Assembly: GCA_034437315.1 (NCBI GenBank)
Contig: DAOTUC010000091.1
Span: 1-21,074 of the forward strand
Reading direction: 5' to 3'
Source of the DNA: DSAR01 sp034437315
GTDB taxonomy: Bacteria > Chloroflexota > Anaerolineae > B4-G1
DNA length: 21,074 nt
In this document: positions 7,591 through 14,509 of the stretch, one piece after another
How the letters are laid out: every line of letters begins with the position of its first letter
Numbering within the stretch: the stretch's first letter is position 1
Made by a program: the position numbers and the translations under genes
Notes under the pieces: model-generated
Told to the model about the DNA's origin: nothing
Database searches by the model: none
What the model saw: the letters and a program-made list of their open reading frames with translations, nothing else

Positions 7591-7853
7591 TGGACAGACG
7601 AGATCCTTTTGTCGCATTGATTCTGGAGGTTGTGGGAGGGTTTTTCGGTTTTCTCGGCGTCGGGTGGATTTACGCGGGGCAACCGGGCAAGGGACTGCTC
7701 TTGCTCATTAGCTACTGGTTGCTGGATTGGATCATCGGGTTGACACTCGCCGTCGCCACCCTCGGCGTGTGGTGCTGCTTCTGGCCCGCGCAGAACCTGT
7801 TGTTCGGCGCAGTCTCCGGTTATCTGGCCTATCGCTGGATAGAACAGAGCTAA
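7590..7853 (+). CDS. Small TM2-domain-like membrane protein
   Basis: An 87-aa protein with two to three hydrophobic stretches. The segment FFGFLGVGWIYAGQPGKGLL (about residues 18-37) looks like the TM2 domain core, where a Gly-rich first helix ends in G-x-x-x-F/I-Y-x-G and a short charged turn leads into a second helix. Start ATG 7590 shares its A with the TAA stop of the preceding gene. GGAGGAGGAGGT at 7569-7580 gives a strong ribosome site about 9 nt upstream. It forms a two-gene unit with the DUF4870-like gene. Function unknown; TM2 proteins are often found near membrane stress and signalling genes. Confidence 0.7.
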   Translation: MDRRDPFVALILEVVGGFFGFLGVGWIYAGQPGKGLLLLISYWLLDWIIGLTLAVATLGVWCCFWPAQNLLFGAVSGYLAYRWIEQS

Positions 7854-7864
7854 CTTCTTCTCAT

Positions 7865-8140
7865 TACCCGACAGTCGATCAACCTCCCGCAGGTTCGTTG
7901 TCAGAATTGGCCGAAAATCACCGTATCATGCACCAATCGCGCCGATCATATGCGGATTTCAACCCTGCGGGAGGTTTAGAAGCAATACCCGTGAATGAAA
8001 TATATTCCTGGGTAGGCGCCCAACCCCTGTTGGGCGGTTTTGGCACAGAAACGGCTAACGGGGGTTGGCCTACTACCCACAAGGTGATTGAGCCGACACT
8101 CATTCACGGGTATTGGGTTTAGAGGTGAAAATGTCGGGTA
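7865..8140. repeat. Nested palindromic island between convergent genes
   Basis: This fills nearly all of the 298-bp gap between the TM2-like gene and the FHA regulator, which converge here. Three inverted repeats are present: an outer 9-bp pair TACCCGACA/TGTCGGGTA (7865-7873, 8132-8140); an inner left pair AACCTCCCGCAGGTT / AACCCTGCGGGAGGTT (7881-7895, 7961-7976); and the MITE-like element at 7983-8115. No open reading frame of interest is seen. It may act as a two-way transcription stop, or be the result of insertion of one element into another. Confidence 0.65.
7983..8115. mobile_element. MITE-like palindromic element, copy 1 (133 bp)
   Basis: The element is bounded by perfect 16-bp terminal inverted repeats CAATACCCGTGAATGA (7983-7998) and TCATTCACGGGTATTG (8100-8115). 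Inside are a second inverted pair beginning GGGTAG and ending CTACCC, and two small hairpins with GCCCAAC/GTTGGGC and CCAAC/GTTGG stems. Near-identical sequence occurs at the right end of the window (20942-21072). Directly outside the ends are GGTTTAGAAG (7973-7982) and GGTTTAGAGG (8116-8125), a 9/10 match that looks like a target duplication. It holds no gene, so any transposase would act in trans. Confidence 0.75.
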
Positions 8141-8151
8141 GTCAAAGTCGG

Positions 8152-8796
8152 TTAACGATTTTCTAAGCGGAACCCATGCCCTCGCACAGTGATGATGTAT
8201 TGATGATCGGGGTCGACGCCGGCGATGCGGTTGCGCAGACGCCGTACCAGGGCGTCAATCGCCTGTTCCGATACACCCAGCCCCTCATCCTCGATCCAGA
8301 CGCTCGTCACAATATCGTCTCGAGAGATCACTTCCCCTTCACGTTCCATCAGGAGCGCCAGCAAGCGGTACTGGGCCGGAGAGAGAGGCGGTGTGACCTC
8401 GTGCCCGCCAATGAGCACCTTTCGGGCCGCCCGGTCGATGTGCAATCCCCGGTTGGGGCCGGTCAATTCCAGCGGTAAGGTCGCATCGGCGCCTACGAAC
8501 CCCATCTTGGTGCACAGGGCGATCTGTATCTCGTCCCCATCCTTCAAACGATACGGCTCGTCAAACAATTCTTGACCGTTGACATAGGTCCGGTTTTTGC
8601 TCCCCAGGTCGCGCAGCAGGTAGCCATGCTGATCCCTTTCGATTTGCGCGTGCTGGCGCGACACTTGCCGTTCCGGTAATATAATCTCGCAATCATTAGA
8701 TCGACCGATCACCATACAATCCTGATCGAGCAACCACTTTTTGCCCTCTAGCTTGCCCTCGTAGACGATGAGCATCGGCATTTCTTTAGACTTCAT
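8152..8796 (-). CDS. FHA domain plus OmpR-type winged-helix transcription regulator
   Basis: A 214-aa cytoplasmic protein. Residues 8-90 form an FHA phosphothreonine-binding domain with its key residues in place: G31-R32-S33, S46-R47-Q48-H49, N68 and N73-G74. Residues about 118-214 are a winged-helix domain of the OmpR/PhoB (Trans_reg_C) kind, with the recognition helix near SEQAIDALVRRLRNR and the wing YIITVRGHGFRLE. There is no receiver or BTAD domain. EmbR of mycobacteria joins the same functions in the opposite order and is controlled by a Ser/Thr kinase; this suggests DNA binding tuned by phosphothreonine. ATG 8796 is chosen over the in-frame ATG 8802 because AAGGAG at 8803-8808 touches 8802 but leaves 6 nt to 8796. 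A Ser/Thr kinase gene is divergent, 130 nt away. Confidence 0.9.
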   Translation of the reverse strand: MKSKEMPMLIVYEGKLEGKKWLLDQDCMVIGRSNDCEIILPERQVSRQHAQIERDQHGYLLRDLGSKNRTYVNGQELFDEPYRLKDGDEIQIALCTKMGFVGADATLPLELTGPNRGLHIDRAARKVLIGGHEVTPPLSPAQYRLLALLMEREGEVISRDDIVTSVWIEDEGLGVSEQAIDALVRRLRNRIAGVDPDHQYIITVRGHGFRLENR

Positions 8797-8837
8797 CAGC
8801 ATCTCCTTGGAAACTTGTCGATGGTTCCCGAATTCGT

Positions 8838-8855
8838 TTATCCACTTTATTCACT
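8838..8855. promoter_or_regulatory. Tandem 9-bp repeat upstream of the kinase promoter, candidate operator
   Basis: TTATCCACT (8838-8846) and TTATTCACT (8847-8855) are adjacent direct repeats with 8 of 9 bases equal. They end 6 nt before the kinase -35 box, in the shared region of the divergent kinase and FHA-winged-helix genes. OmpR/PhoB-type winged helices usually bind direct repeats just upstream of or over the -35 box, though with a period of 10-11 bp, so this is a candidate only. Confidence 0.35.
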
Positions 8856-8861
8856 ATGTGC

Positions 8862-8890
8862 TTGACAGAATCGCCTTTCTAACTTATGAT
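8862..8890 (+). promoter_or_regulatory. Sigma70-type promoter of the Ser/Thr kinase gene
   Basis: TTGACA (8862-8867) and TATGAT (8885-8890) are separated by exactly 17 nt. Transcription would start near 8897, giving a leader of about 30 nt that carries GGAGA at 8912-8916. Confidence 0.75.
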
Positions 8891-8926
8891 GAGTGCTTGT
8901 AAAACGCCAATGGAGAGAAGAAGAAA

Positions 8927-9916
8927 TTGATTCGCCTACTTGAACCTGGCATCGTCCTGCGGGGACGATACCGTATCATTACCCCTGTCGGTCAGGGTGG
9001 GATGGGCGCGGTCTATCGCGCTGAAGACCTGCGCCTGGAAGGCCGTGTATGCGCGGTCAAGGAAATCCGCCCCGATCCTAACGCGCCTCCTGAATTGCTG
9101 ACCCAGGCCCGGGAGCAGTTCTACCGCGAGGCCTCCACCCTGGCCCGGCTCGATCACCCCAACCTCCCCAAGGTCTCCGATACGTTCACCAAAGATCAAC
9201 GCGAATACCTGGTGATGGATTTCGTGGAGGGGCAAGATTTATACCAGATGATCGACGAAAAACGTCGCCAGAATCAGTTCTTGGACGAGGAGACGGTGCT
9301 GCGGTGGACAGAACAATTGTGCGATGCGCTGGAATACCTCCACAATCAAGACCCACCAGTGCTCCACCGCGATATCAAGCCGGCGAATATCAAACTCACG
9401 CCTGGCGGGCTGATTAAATTGGTCGATTTTGGACTGGTCAAACTTCTCGCGACCAATGAATCGCACACTATCACGGTTTTACAAGGGCGAGGGACGGTGG
9501 CTTACACGCCGCTAGAGCAATACGGCGGGGACGCCGACACTGGACATACGGACGTTCGTTCCGACATTTATTCCCTGGGCGCCACCCTTTATCACCTGTT
9601 GACCAATCAACCCCCGGCGAGCGCCAAGCAACGCTTTCTCAATCCCAACGCCCTGCTTTTCCCCCGGGCGATCAATTCTCACATCTCGCCTGCTACCGAA
9701 CGAGCCATATTGACCGCTATCGCGATGCATCCGGATCCCCGCCCTCAGAGCATCGCAGCGTTCCGCGATCTGCTTCGCACGACATCCATCCCCCCGACCC
9801 TGATCCCCCTGGTTCCAGCTCAACAAGAGTGGTTGGAAGCGATCAACGAAAATCGCCGGCTGCTCATACTGGCGATGATGATGTTTTTACTCGCTGTGTT
9901 GGCCACCTTCCTCTAG
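8927..9916 (+). CDS. Tail-anchored Hanks-type Ser/Thr protein kinase
   Basis: A 329-aa kinase. The Gly-rich loop is GQGGMG (22-27), the ATP-binding Lys is K45, the catalytic loop is H147-R148-D149 with K151 and N154, the metal-binding DFG is at 167-169, and the activation and P+1 segment GTVAYTPLEQ follows. All residues needed for activity are present. The kinase domain runs to about residue 285. After a short linker, a single hydrophobic helix (about 311-329) ends the protein, so the kinase faces the cytoplasm and has no outside sensor domain, unlike PknB with PASTA repeats. The start is TTG 8927 with GGAGA 10 nt upstream; no in-frame ATG or GTG lies nearby. The divergent FHA-winged-helix gene encodes the obvious candidate substrate or partner. 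The strong own promoter is at 8862-8890. Confidence 0.92.
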   Translation: MIRLLEPGIVLRGRYRIITPVGQGGMGAVYRAEDLRLEGRVCAVKEIRPDPNAPPELLTQAREQFYREASTLARLDHPNLPKVSDTFTKDQREYLVMDFVEGQDLYQMIDEKRRQNQFLDEETVLRWTEQLCDALEYLHNQDPPVLHRDIKPANIKLTPGGLIKLVDFGLVKLLATNESHTITVLQGRGTVAYTPLEQYGGDADTGHTDVRSDIYSLGATLYHLLTNQPPASAKQRFLNPNALLFPRAINSHISPATERAILTAIAMHPDPRPQSIAAFRDLLRTTSIPPTLIPLVPAQQEWLEAINENRRLLILAMMMFLLAVLATFL

Positions 9917-9954
9917 ATTTCGACGCATACTTTCAATAAACCGAGGAGCAGGAT

Positions 9955-9988
9955 GCTGGAGCGCCGTTATCTTGACGGCCATGCCAGC
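9955..9988. terminator. Two-part hairpin between convergent genes, possible terminator
   Basis: GCTGG (9955-9959) pairs with CCAGC (9984-9988), and GCCGT (9963-9967) pairs with ACGGC (9975-9979) around a 7-nt loop. It sits in the 84-bp gap between the kinase gene (plus) and the GH3-like gene (minus). No T-run follows on either strand, so it is at most a weak or factor-assisted stop. Confidence 0.25.
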
Positions 9989-10000
9989 AGGGTGCTGGTG

Positions 10001-13000
10001 TTAGAAGGAAGTCCCGCGGCGCAATTCCCCAAGCCACGAAATCACGATAGGGAGAACGCCGCCCAACAATGCGGCTAATCCGGTGGACCATGCGCCTCCG
10101 CGCTCTCGCAACCACTGCGCGCCGGGCGCGCCTAACACGTAGACGATATACAACGTCAACCCGCTGATGGCGCACCACAACGCCAAGCGCAAACCCACAC
10201 TTACGGAACGATTATTCATCCGTTTCATCGTATAACCAATCCCGCTGACGAGCGCGGCGATCAAGCTGGCAAACAAAAACTCGATTCCTCCGGTGTCAAC
10301 TTCCTCGACCGGCGGCGGTGTTTCCTCTCTTTGCGGCGTTGGCGTAACGGTTGGCGTCTCTGGCGTCGCCGGTTCTGGGGTGGGGGATGGGGTTTCGGTC
10401 GGCGTAACGGGCGTCGGCGTCGGCGTCGGCGTGATAGTCACGATGGTGACCGGTTGCTCCCCTTCGGGGATTTTGATTTGCAAGACGAGGGTGCGGGGTA
10501 CAGGATCGGCCTGGACTGATATGTCGAGTTGACCGGTTCGTTCCAGGACGACGGCTGTTTCGACAACGCCGCCCCTGGTCGTTTCAATCAGGGAATGCTC
10601 CAAACCCTCCTGGGGGTACGAGAAAATAAACTGGACCGGTGTGCCATCTGGCACCGGATGACCGTTGTGATCCACAATCACGCTGCTACGCAACCTCAAT
10701 TCATCCCCAATCTGGGGGCGCGGCGATTCGGTCGTCGCCTCTGGAGCGGGCGATTCGGTCGCTGCCAGCGTCGGCGTCGGCGTCGGCGTCGCCATCACGC
10801 CATTCTCCTCTACTCGTTGACTCACGTAATAAGAAAGCGTGATCATCTGGTTGGGGGCGGGCGACGTCTGTTTGACCAGATCATAATTGACGCCGGACAC
10901 GCTGACCGGCGATTCGCCCGGCGGGGCGAATTCCCCAAACAACGTCCTGATTGATGCTTCGATGAAAGGGTCAATGTGGCTATAGGCGACGTAATAGGCG
11001 TCCAGTTTGCTGATTTCGGTGGCGTCCAGGTAATAAGGCGCATCGTAAGACATCACGATCAGATAAGGGGTGCGCAGGGCGTCGGCTCGTTCGGCCAGAA
11101 ATCGGCGCACGATGATCGATTGAGGAAAAGCGTTGGTCAAATCTAACGTGGCGAAGATGACCCAATCGGCTCCTTGGAGCGCGCTCTCAATGGGATGGAA
11201 CGGATAGAAGGCAACCGGGGTGGCGGTCACGACCGTCCCGGCCGCCGGTGTGGGGGTTGGTGTGGGAGATGGCGTATCCATATACGTCTCTAGCTGATCG
11301 AAGGTAAAACTGGAGATGAGGGCCGGGTCGATTTGCCCGGTCGCCTGTGGGCCGTAAAGTCGGACGATGGTATTGCGCAGGGCGGATGGGTCGACGTGTG
11401 GCCGCGGCTCACACGTCGCGCAGGGCGCGCTTTCTCGCCCGTCGGTGAATATGACGATGCGATCATCGACGGTGGGCGGCGGCGGCGACAGGTCGGCTGA
11501 AGGAGGCGAGAGCAACGTCACGGCGTCACGTCCGACGGTCGACACAATCTCCTGATGAGCGACCGGCTGTGGATTATCCAGGCTGGCGCTCGGTTGTATC
11601 GCCGCCAACTCGAACGCATCACCGTAGAGCGATAATTTGAGGCGCAGAATACGGGCGACGGCTACATCGACTAAAATCTGGAACGAGGAGTCTGTTTCGT
11701 ATTTCTCTCGAAAAAAGGTGATGGTAGACTCAATATTGGCGATCTGTGATTCCCAATCATCTTCGAGGGCGAAGTTGGAAAGGAGTAACAGATCATTGCC
11801 GGCCAGGAAAGCATCCTGAGCAATTCTGCGGCTGTTGAAATTCCCCTCATTAGGGCTGTAATATCGTTTCAGGGCGCGCAACCCCAGCGCATCCGAGACG
11901 GTCACCCCACCCTGCTCACGCCACGTCGCCATTTCTGGCAAACTCAACAACCGTTGCAGAATTTGCCCATCCACGCTGACCGGGCCGGTGGTGGTGAAGC
12001 GCCCGCCCTCCAGGCCGCGAAATCGAATGTGAGACACGACGAGGCCATCCAGGCGCGCCAGGGGATCCTGGGCTTGGGCTGTAGCGGCGAAAGGGGCCAA
12101 ATCGACCTGCCGCAGCTTTTCCAACGTGCGCTGGACGGTGGAAATTTCTTCATTAAGCGAGCGGTCCGAAGCGCCCAGGCCCGGAAAGTGTTTGGCGATG
12201 ACGGCTATATGTCCATCGGCTCCGCTGTGGACGCCCCGGATGTAGGCTTTTCCCATCTGCCCGACCCAGAAAGGCTCTCCGCCGAAGGCGCGCACGCCTA
12301 AATCGCCGCTGCTGGACGGTCGAGGCGCTTCCAACACGTCCAGCGAGGGGCCTAACAGCATGTTGACGCCTAACGCGCGCAATTCCTGCCCGGCGATGGC
12401 GCCCACGGCCTCGGCGTAGGCAGGTTCCCAGGCGGCTCCCAACGCCATCTGGGAGGGGAGCGGCGTCATCCCGTTGATGATGCTGGTGTGGGGCATGTCG
12501 TTTCCCTCGTGTTTCACGGCGATGAAGAGCGGGACGAAGGGGCTTGGCGTCCCCTCGACTTCCTCCTCCATGGAGACCGGCAGCGTGCTCGTCTGAGCGC
12601 CCGTCTGGGTGATGACTTGAGTGGATGTGATGATCCCATCAATCGGTTGCGTGAGGACCTGGGATTGCCAAACGGTTCGTTGTAGTTGCGCGACCAGCCC
12701 GCTCACCTGGTTCCACGTATCCCCCTGATTGACGATATTGCCGTTTTCGGGGCGCAGCAGGACGCCGCCCACGCGGTGCTCCCGAATGAGCCGGGTGATC
12801 GCGGCGTCATCGCTCGCTTCGGCGCCGGGGAATGTGACCAGGAATAGTTGCCCCACCTTATCGGCGGTGGACATCCGCGCCATCAAGCGCGCAACCTGGT
12901 CCTCTCCTTCCTGCGCCTGAACGCCGCTCGGCGGCAGCGTCAAGGGACAGGCGAGCAGGGTGATCAAAACTAAAATGAACCAGCGCTTCAATCGCATCCT

Positions 13001-13006
13001 ATCCAT
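10001..13006 (-). CDS. Secreted, membrane-anchored GH3-family protein with Pro-Thr linkers
   Basis: A 1001-aa exported protein. Signal peptide at 1-31 (possible cut VQA-QEG; LLAC near residue 19 could also be a lipobox). Residues about 35-460 are a glycoside hydrolase 3 barrel of the NagZ/beta-N-acetylhexosaminidase type: KVGQLFLV, FIAVKHEG, K272-HFPG, and the nucleophile Asp in VSDAL (D372). About 500-730 look like the GH3 C-terminal alpha/beta domain, broken by a TPTPTP insert. Then come an Ig-like domain (about 770-855), a long Thr-Pro linker (about 860-905) and three C-terminal membrane helices. NagZ enzymes have D-x-H after KHFPGxG as acid/base; here the region reads GLGASDRSLNEE with no His, so activity is uncertain. 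It is last in a run of minus-strand genes, 44 nt behind a small membrane protein gene. ATG 13006 was used; ATG 12997 is an alternative. Confidence 0.82.
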   Translation of the reverse strand: MDRMRLKRWFILVLITLLACPLTLPPSGVQAQEGEDQVARLMARMSTADKVGQLFLVTFPGAEASDDAAITRLIREHRVGGVLLRPENGNIVNQGDTWNQVSGLVAQLQRTVWQSQVLTQPIDGIITSTQVITQTGAQTSTLPVSMEEEVEGTPSPFVPLFIAVKHEGNDMPHTSIINGMTPLPSQMALGAAWEPAYAEAVGAIAGQELRALGVNMLLGPSLDVLEAPRPSSSGDLGVRAFGGEPFWVGQMGKAYIRGVHSGADGHIAVIAKHFPGLGASDRSLNEEISTVQRTLEKLRQVDLAPFAATAQAQDPLARLDGLVVSHIRFRGLEGGRFTTTGPVSVDGQILQRLLSLPEMATWREQGGVTVSDALGLRALKRYYSPNEGNFNSRRIAQDAFLAGNDLLLLSNFALEDDWESQIANIESTITFFREKYETDSSFQILVDVAVARILRLKLSLYGDAFELAAIQPSASLDNPQPVAHQEIVSTVGRDAVTLLSPPSADLSPPPPTVDDRIVIFTDGRESAPCATCEPRPHVDPSALRNTIVRLYGPQATGQIDPALISSFTFDQLETYMDTPSPTPTPTPAAGTVVTATPVAFYPFHPIESALQGADWVIFATLDLTNAFPQSIIVRRFLAERADALRTPYLIVMSYDAPYYLDATEISKLDAYYVAYSHIDPFIEASIRTLFGEFAPPGESPVSVSGVNYDLVKQTSPAPNQMITLSYYVSQRVEENGVMATPTPTPTLAATESPAPEATTESPRPQIGDELRLRSSVIVDHNGHPVPDGTPVQFIFSYPQEGLEHSLIETTRGGVVETAVVLERTGQLDISVQADPVPRTLVLQIKIPEGEQPVTIVTITPTPTPTPVTPTETPSPTPEPATPETPTVTPTPQREETPPPVEEVDTGGIEFLFASLIAALVSGIGYTMKRMNNRSVSVGLRLALWCAISGLTLYIVYVLGAPGAQWLRERGGAWSTGLAALLGGVLPIVISWLGELRRGTSF

Positions 13007-13010
13007 CCCA

Positions 13011-13034
13011 TAGAGGGCCCCTTAGAGGGCCCCT
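13011..13034. repeat. Tandem 12-bp GC-rich repeat before the GH3-like gene
   Basis: TAGAGGGCCCCT occurs twice in direct succession (13011-13022 and 13023-13034). Each unit holds a near palindrome around GGGCCC, so the pair could fold. It sits in the 44-bp gap, directly over the translation start region of the GH3-like gene. Confidence 0.6.
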
Positions 13035-13050
13035 TAAGAGGAGGGTAGAC

Positions 13051-13269
13051 TTACTCCTCCTCTTCCCAGTCATCCTCTTCTTCCCATCCGATGATCCAGA
13101 CGCAGAGTCCAGCCAGACCGATCGTGGCGATAATCAGCGCCGCGAATTGGGCCGGCAACAGGCCCACGTCACGGGCGGACCAGATCAGAATGGCGACCAT
13201 ACCGATCGACAGAACAATCCAGGCGGCCAAACGTGGATGTTCGATGAAAAAACGCTTCAGGGTAGACAT
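13051..13269 (-). CDS. Small two-helix membrane protein with acidic tail
   Basis: A 72-aa protein: a basic N-terminus (STLKRFFIEHPR), two membrane helices (about residues 13-31 and 40-60), and a C-terminal tail of EEEDDWEEEE. Start: GGAG at 13276-13279 lies 6 nt before ATG 13269, the third of three successive ATGs; the first two are too close to it. No family recognised. It lies between the GNAT gene (37 nt upstream) and the GH3-like gene (44 nt downstream) on the same strand. A glutamate-rich tail next to the membrane could bind cations or a basic partner, but this is a guess. Confidence 0.65.
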   Translation of the reverse strand: MSTLKRFFIEHPRLAAWIVLSIGMVAILIWSARDVGLLPAQFAALIIATIGLAGLCVWIIGWEEEDDWEEEE

Positions 13270-13306
13270 CATCATCTCCAATCTCGAAATACATCTACTT
13301 CACATG

Positions 13307-13813
13307 TTAAAATGGACGCATAATTCGCTTGTCGCGCAATTTCTTTACCATGACCGTATCGTTCGGGGTGAAATTGCCCTCGCTGGCGGCCTCTTTCCAG
13401 GCCCTGGGGAGGTCGGCGACCGTCTGGGCGTCATAATCCAGGTTTTTGCAGAAGTTGATCAAGGATTCTGGCGCGGACTTGGGCAGGAAGAGTAATATCG
13501 CCTCACATTGTAATTCTTCCGCCGCCTTTTCCATTTCCGCCAGCAACGCCTCGCTGATCGCCATCCGGTCATTGATCGACGTCACGAGGAGGTCGGTCAA
13601 CCGCACGACCAGGTTCTCGACCTGCCAACCCAGCATCCCGACCAGTTTTTCATCCTGCTCGGCCAGGAGAAAACCCACGTCCCCAAAACGCGCAATGACG
13701 GCCGTTTCGTCGAGCGTCTTGCGCCCCCGCCAGGCCTGGTTGACGAACTGGGCGATTTGTTCTGCATCTCCCGGCCTGGCCCGTCGCACGTTAACTTTTG
13801 CCTGTCCTGCCAT
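13307..13813 (-). CDS. GNAT-family N-acetyltransferase-like protein
   Basis: A 168-aa cytoplasmic protein. VNVRRARPGDAEQIAQFVNQAW at the N-terminus is the usual beta1-alpha1 of GNAT enzymes; the central strands include LVGMLGWQVENLVVRLTDL (beta4) and a following helix region (INDRMAISEALLAEMEKAA). The C-terminal CEAILLFLPKSAPESLINFCKNLDYD fits beta5, alpha4 and the closing part of the fold. The usual pyrophosphate-binding R/Q-x-x-G-x-G/A is not clearly conserved: the matching place reads INDRMAIS. Acetyl-CoA binding is therefore doubtful and the substrate unknown. ATG 13813 is chosen over ATG 13837 because GGAGG lies at 13819-13823 with 5 nt spacing. The gene follows coaE after an 84-nt gap. 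Confidence 0.65.
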   Translation of the reverse strand: MAGQAKVNVRRARPGDAEQIAQFVNQAWRGRKTLDETAVIARFGDVGFLLAEQDEKLVGMLGWQVENLVVRLTDLLVTSINDRMAISEALLAEMEKAAEELQCEAILLFLPKSAPESLINFCKNLDYDAQTVADLPRAWKEAASEGNFTPNDTVMVKKLRDKRIMRPF

Positions 13814-13897
13814 GCGTTCCTCCGATATGCGCGCCAAATTGTGATCTCGGATCAGTCAACTCACACCGATAAGTATAACGCAAATTGCCAAAGTAGG

Positions 13898-14509
13898 CTA
13901 CCGCAGGGCCGGCGTGACCGTCTCTCGCCAGGCCGTTTTGATCTGTCTCCGGGTTTCGGCCAGCGAGCCGGACGTGTCGATGACGACGTCGGCCCGGGCG
14001 ATTTTCTCCGCCTGGGACGGTTGGGCCTGCACCCGCTGCGCCGCTTGCGCCTGTGTGAGCGCTCTGTCCTCCACCAGGCGCGCTATTTGCTGCTCTGGGC
14101 GACAGGTCGTGACCCACAGGGCATCGTATGCCGCCGCCATACCAGACTCGATCAATTTAATGGCCTCGACGACGATCACGTCGGCCGGCGAACGTGCAAT
14201 GCGCCGCTCGATCATTTCCAGCGTGGCGGGGTGGACGACGCGCTCCAAGCGCGCCAGCGCCTGCGGGTCGTTGAAGACCAAGGCCCCTAAGCGCTGGCGA
14301 TCTATCTCGCCGCTGTCGGTCAATATCTCCGGTCCAAACAGTCTGACGATATCCGCGTGGACGGGCGAGCCGGCGCGCATCGCCCGATGAGCGACCTGGT
14401 CCGCGTCGATCGCCTCGGCGCCCAGGGCGGACAGGGTCTCGGCGGCCGTCGATTTCCCCGTCGCGATGTTGCCGGTCAATCCGATGCGGTAGGGAGGCCG
14501 GGCGCTCAT
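13898..14509 (-). CDS. coaE: Dephospho-CoA kinase
   Basis: A 203-aa cytoplasmic enzyme that phosphorylates the 3'-OH of the ribose in dephospho-CoA, the last step of coenzyme A synthesis. The P-loop GNIATGKS is at 13-20; then come IDADQVAHRAM with the substrate-binding Asp of the DAD motif, LGALVFNDPQALARLERVVHPA, and a lid region with RLVEDRALTQAQAAQRVQAQPSQ, all as in CoaE. Length is typical (about 200 aa). The start ATG overlaps the stop of the upstream ABC-F gene as ATGA (14506-14509), so the two are translationally coupled and transcribed together. Confidence 0.95.
   Translation of the reverse strand: MSARPPYRIGLTGNIATGKSTAAETLSALGAEAIDADQVAHRAMRAGSPVHADIVRLFGPEILTDSGEIDRQRLGALVFNDPQALARLERVVHPATLEMIERRIARSPADVIVVEAIKLIESGMAAAYDALWVTTCRPEQQIARLVEDRALTQAQAAQRVQAQPSQAEKIARADVVIDTSGSLAETRRQIKTAWRETVTPALR

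Noticed and set aside
10293..10532. Gly/Val-rich open frames and GGCGTC repeats that looked like a DNA repeat array
   Set aside because: They are the reverse of the Thr-Pro codon repeats in the stalk of the GH3-like protein; the repeat is explained by the protein linker.
13872..13877. TATACT on the minus strand as a promoter for the GNAT gene
   Set aside because: No -35 match at the right distance, and the gene may simply be read from the upstream ABC-F/coaE transcript.
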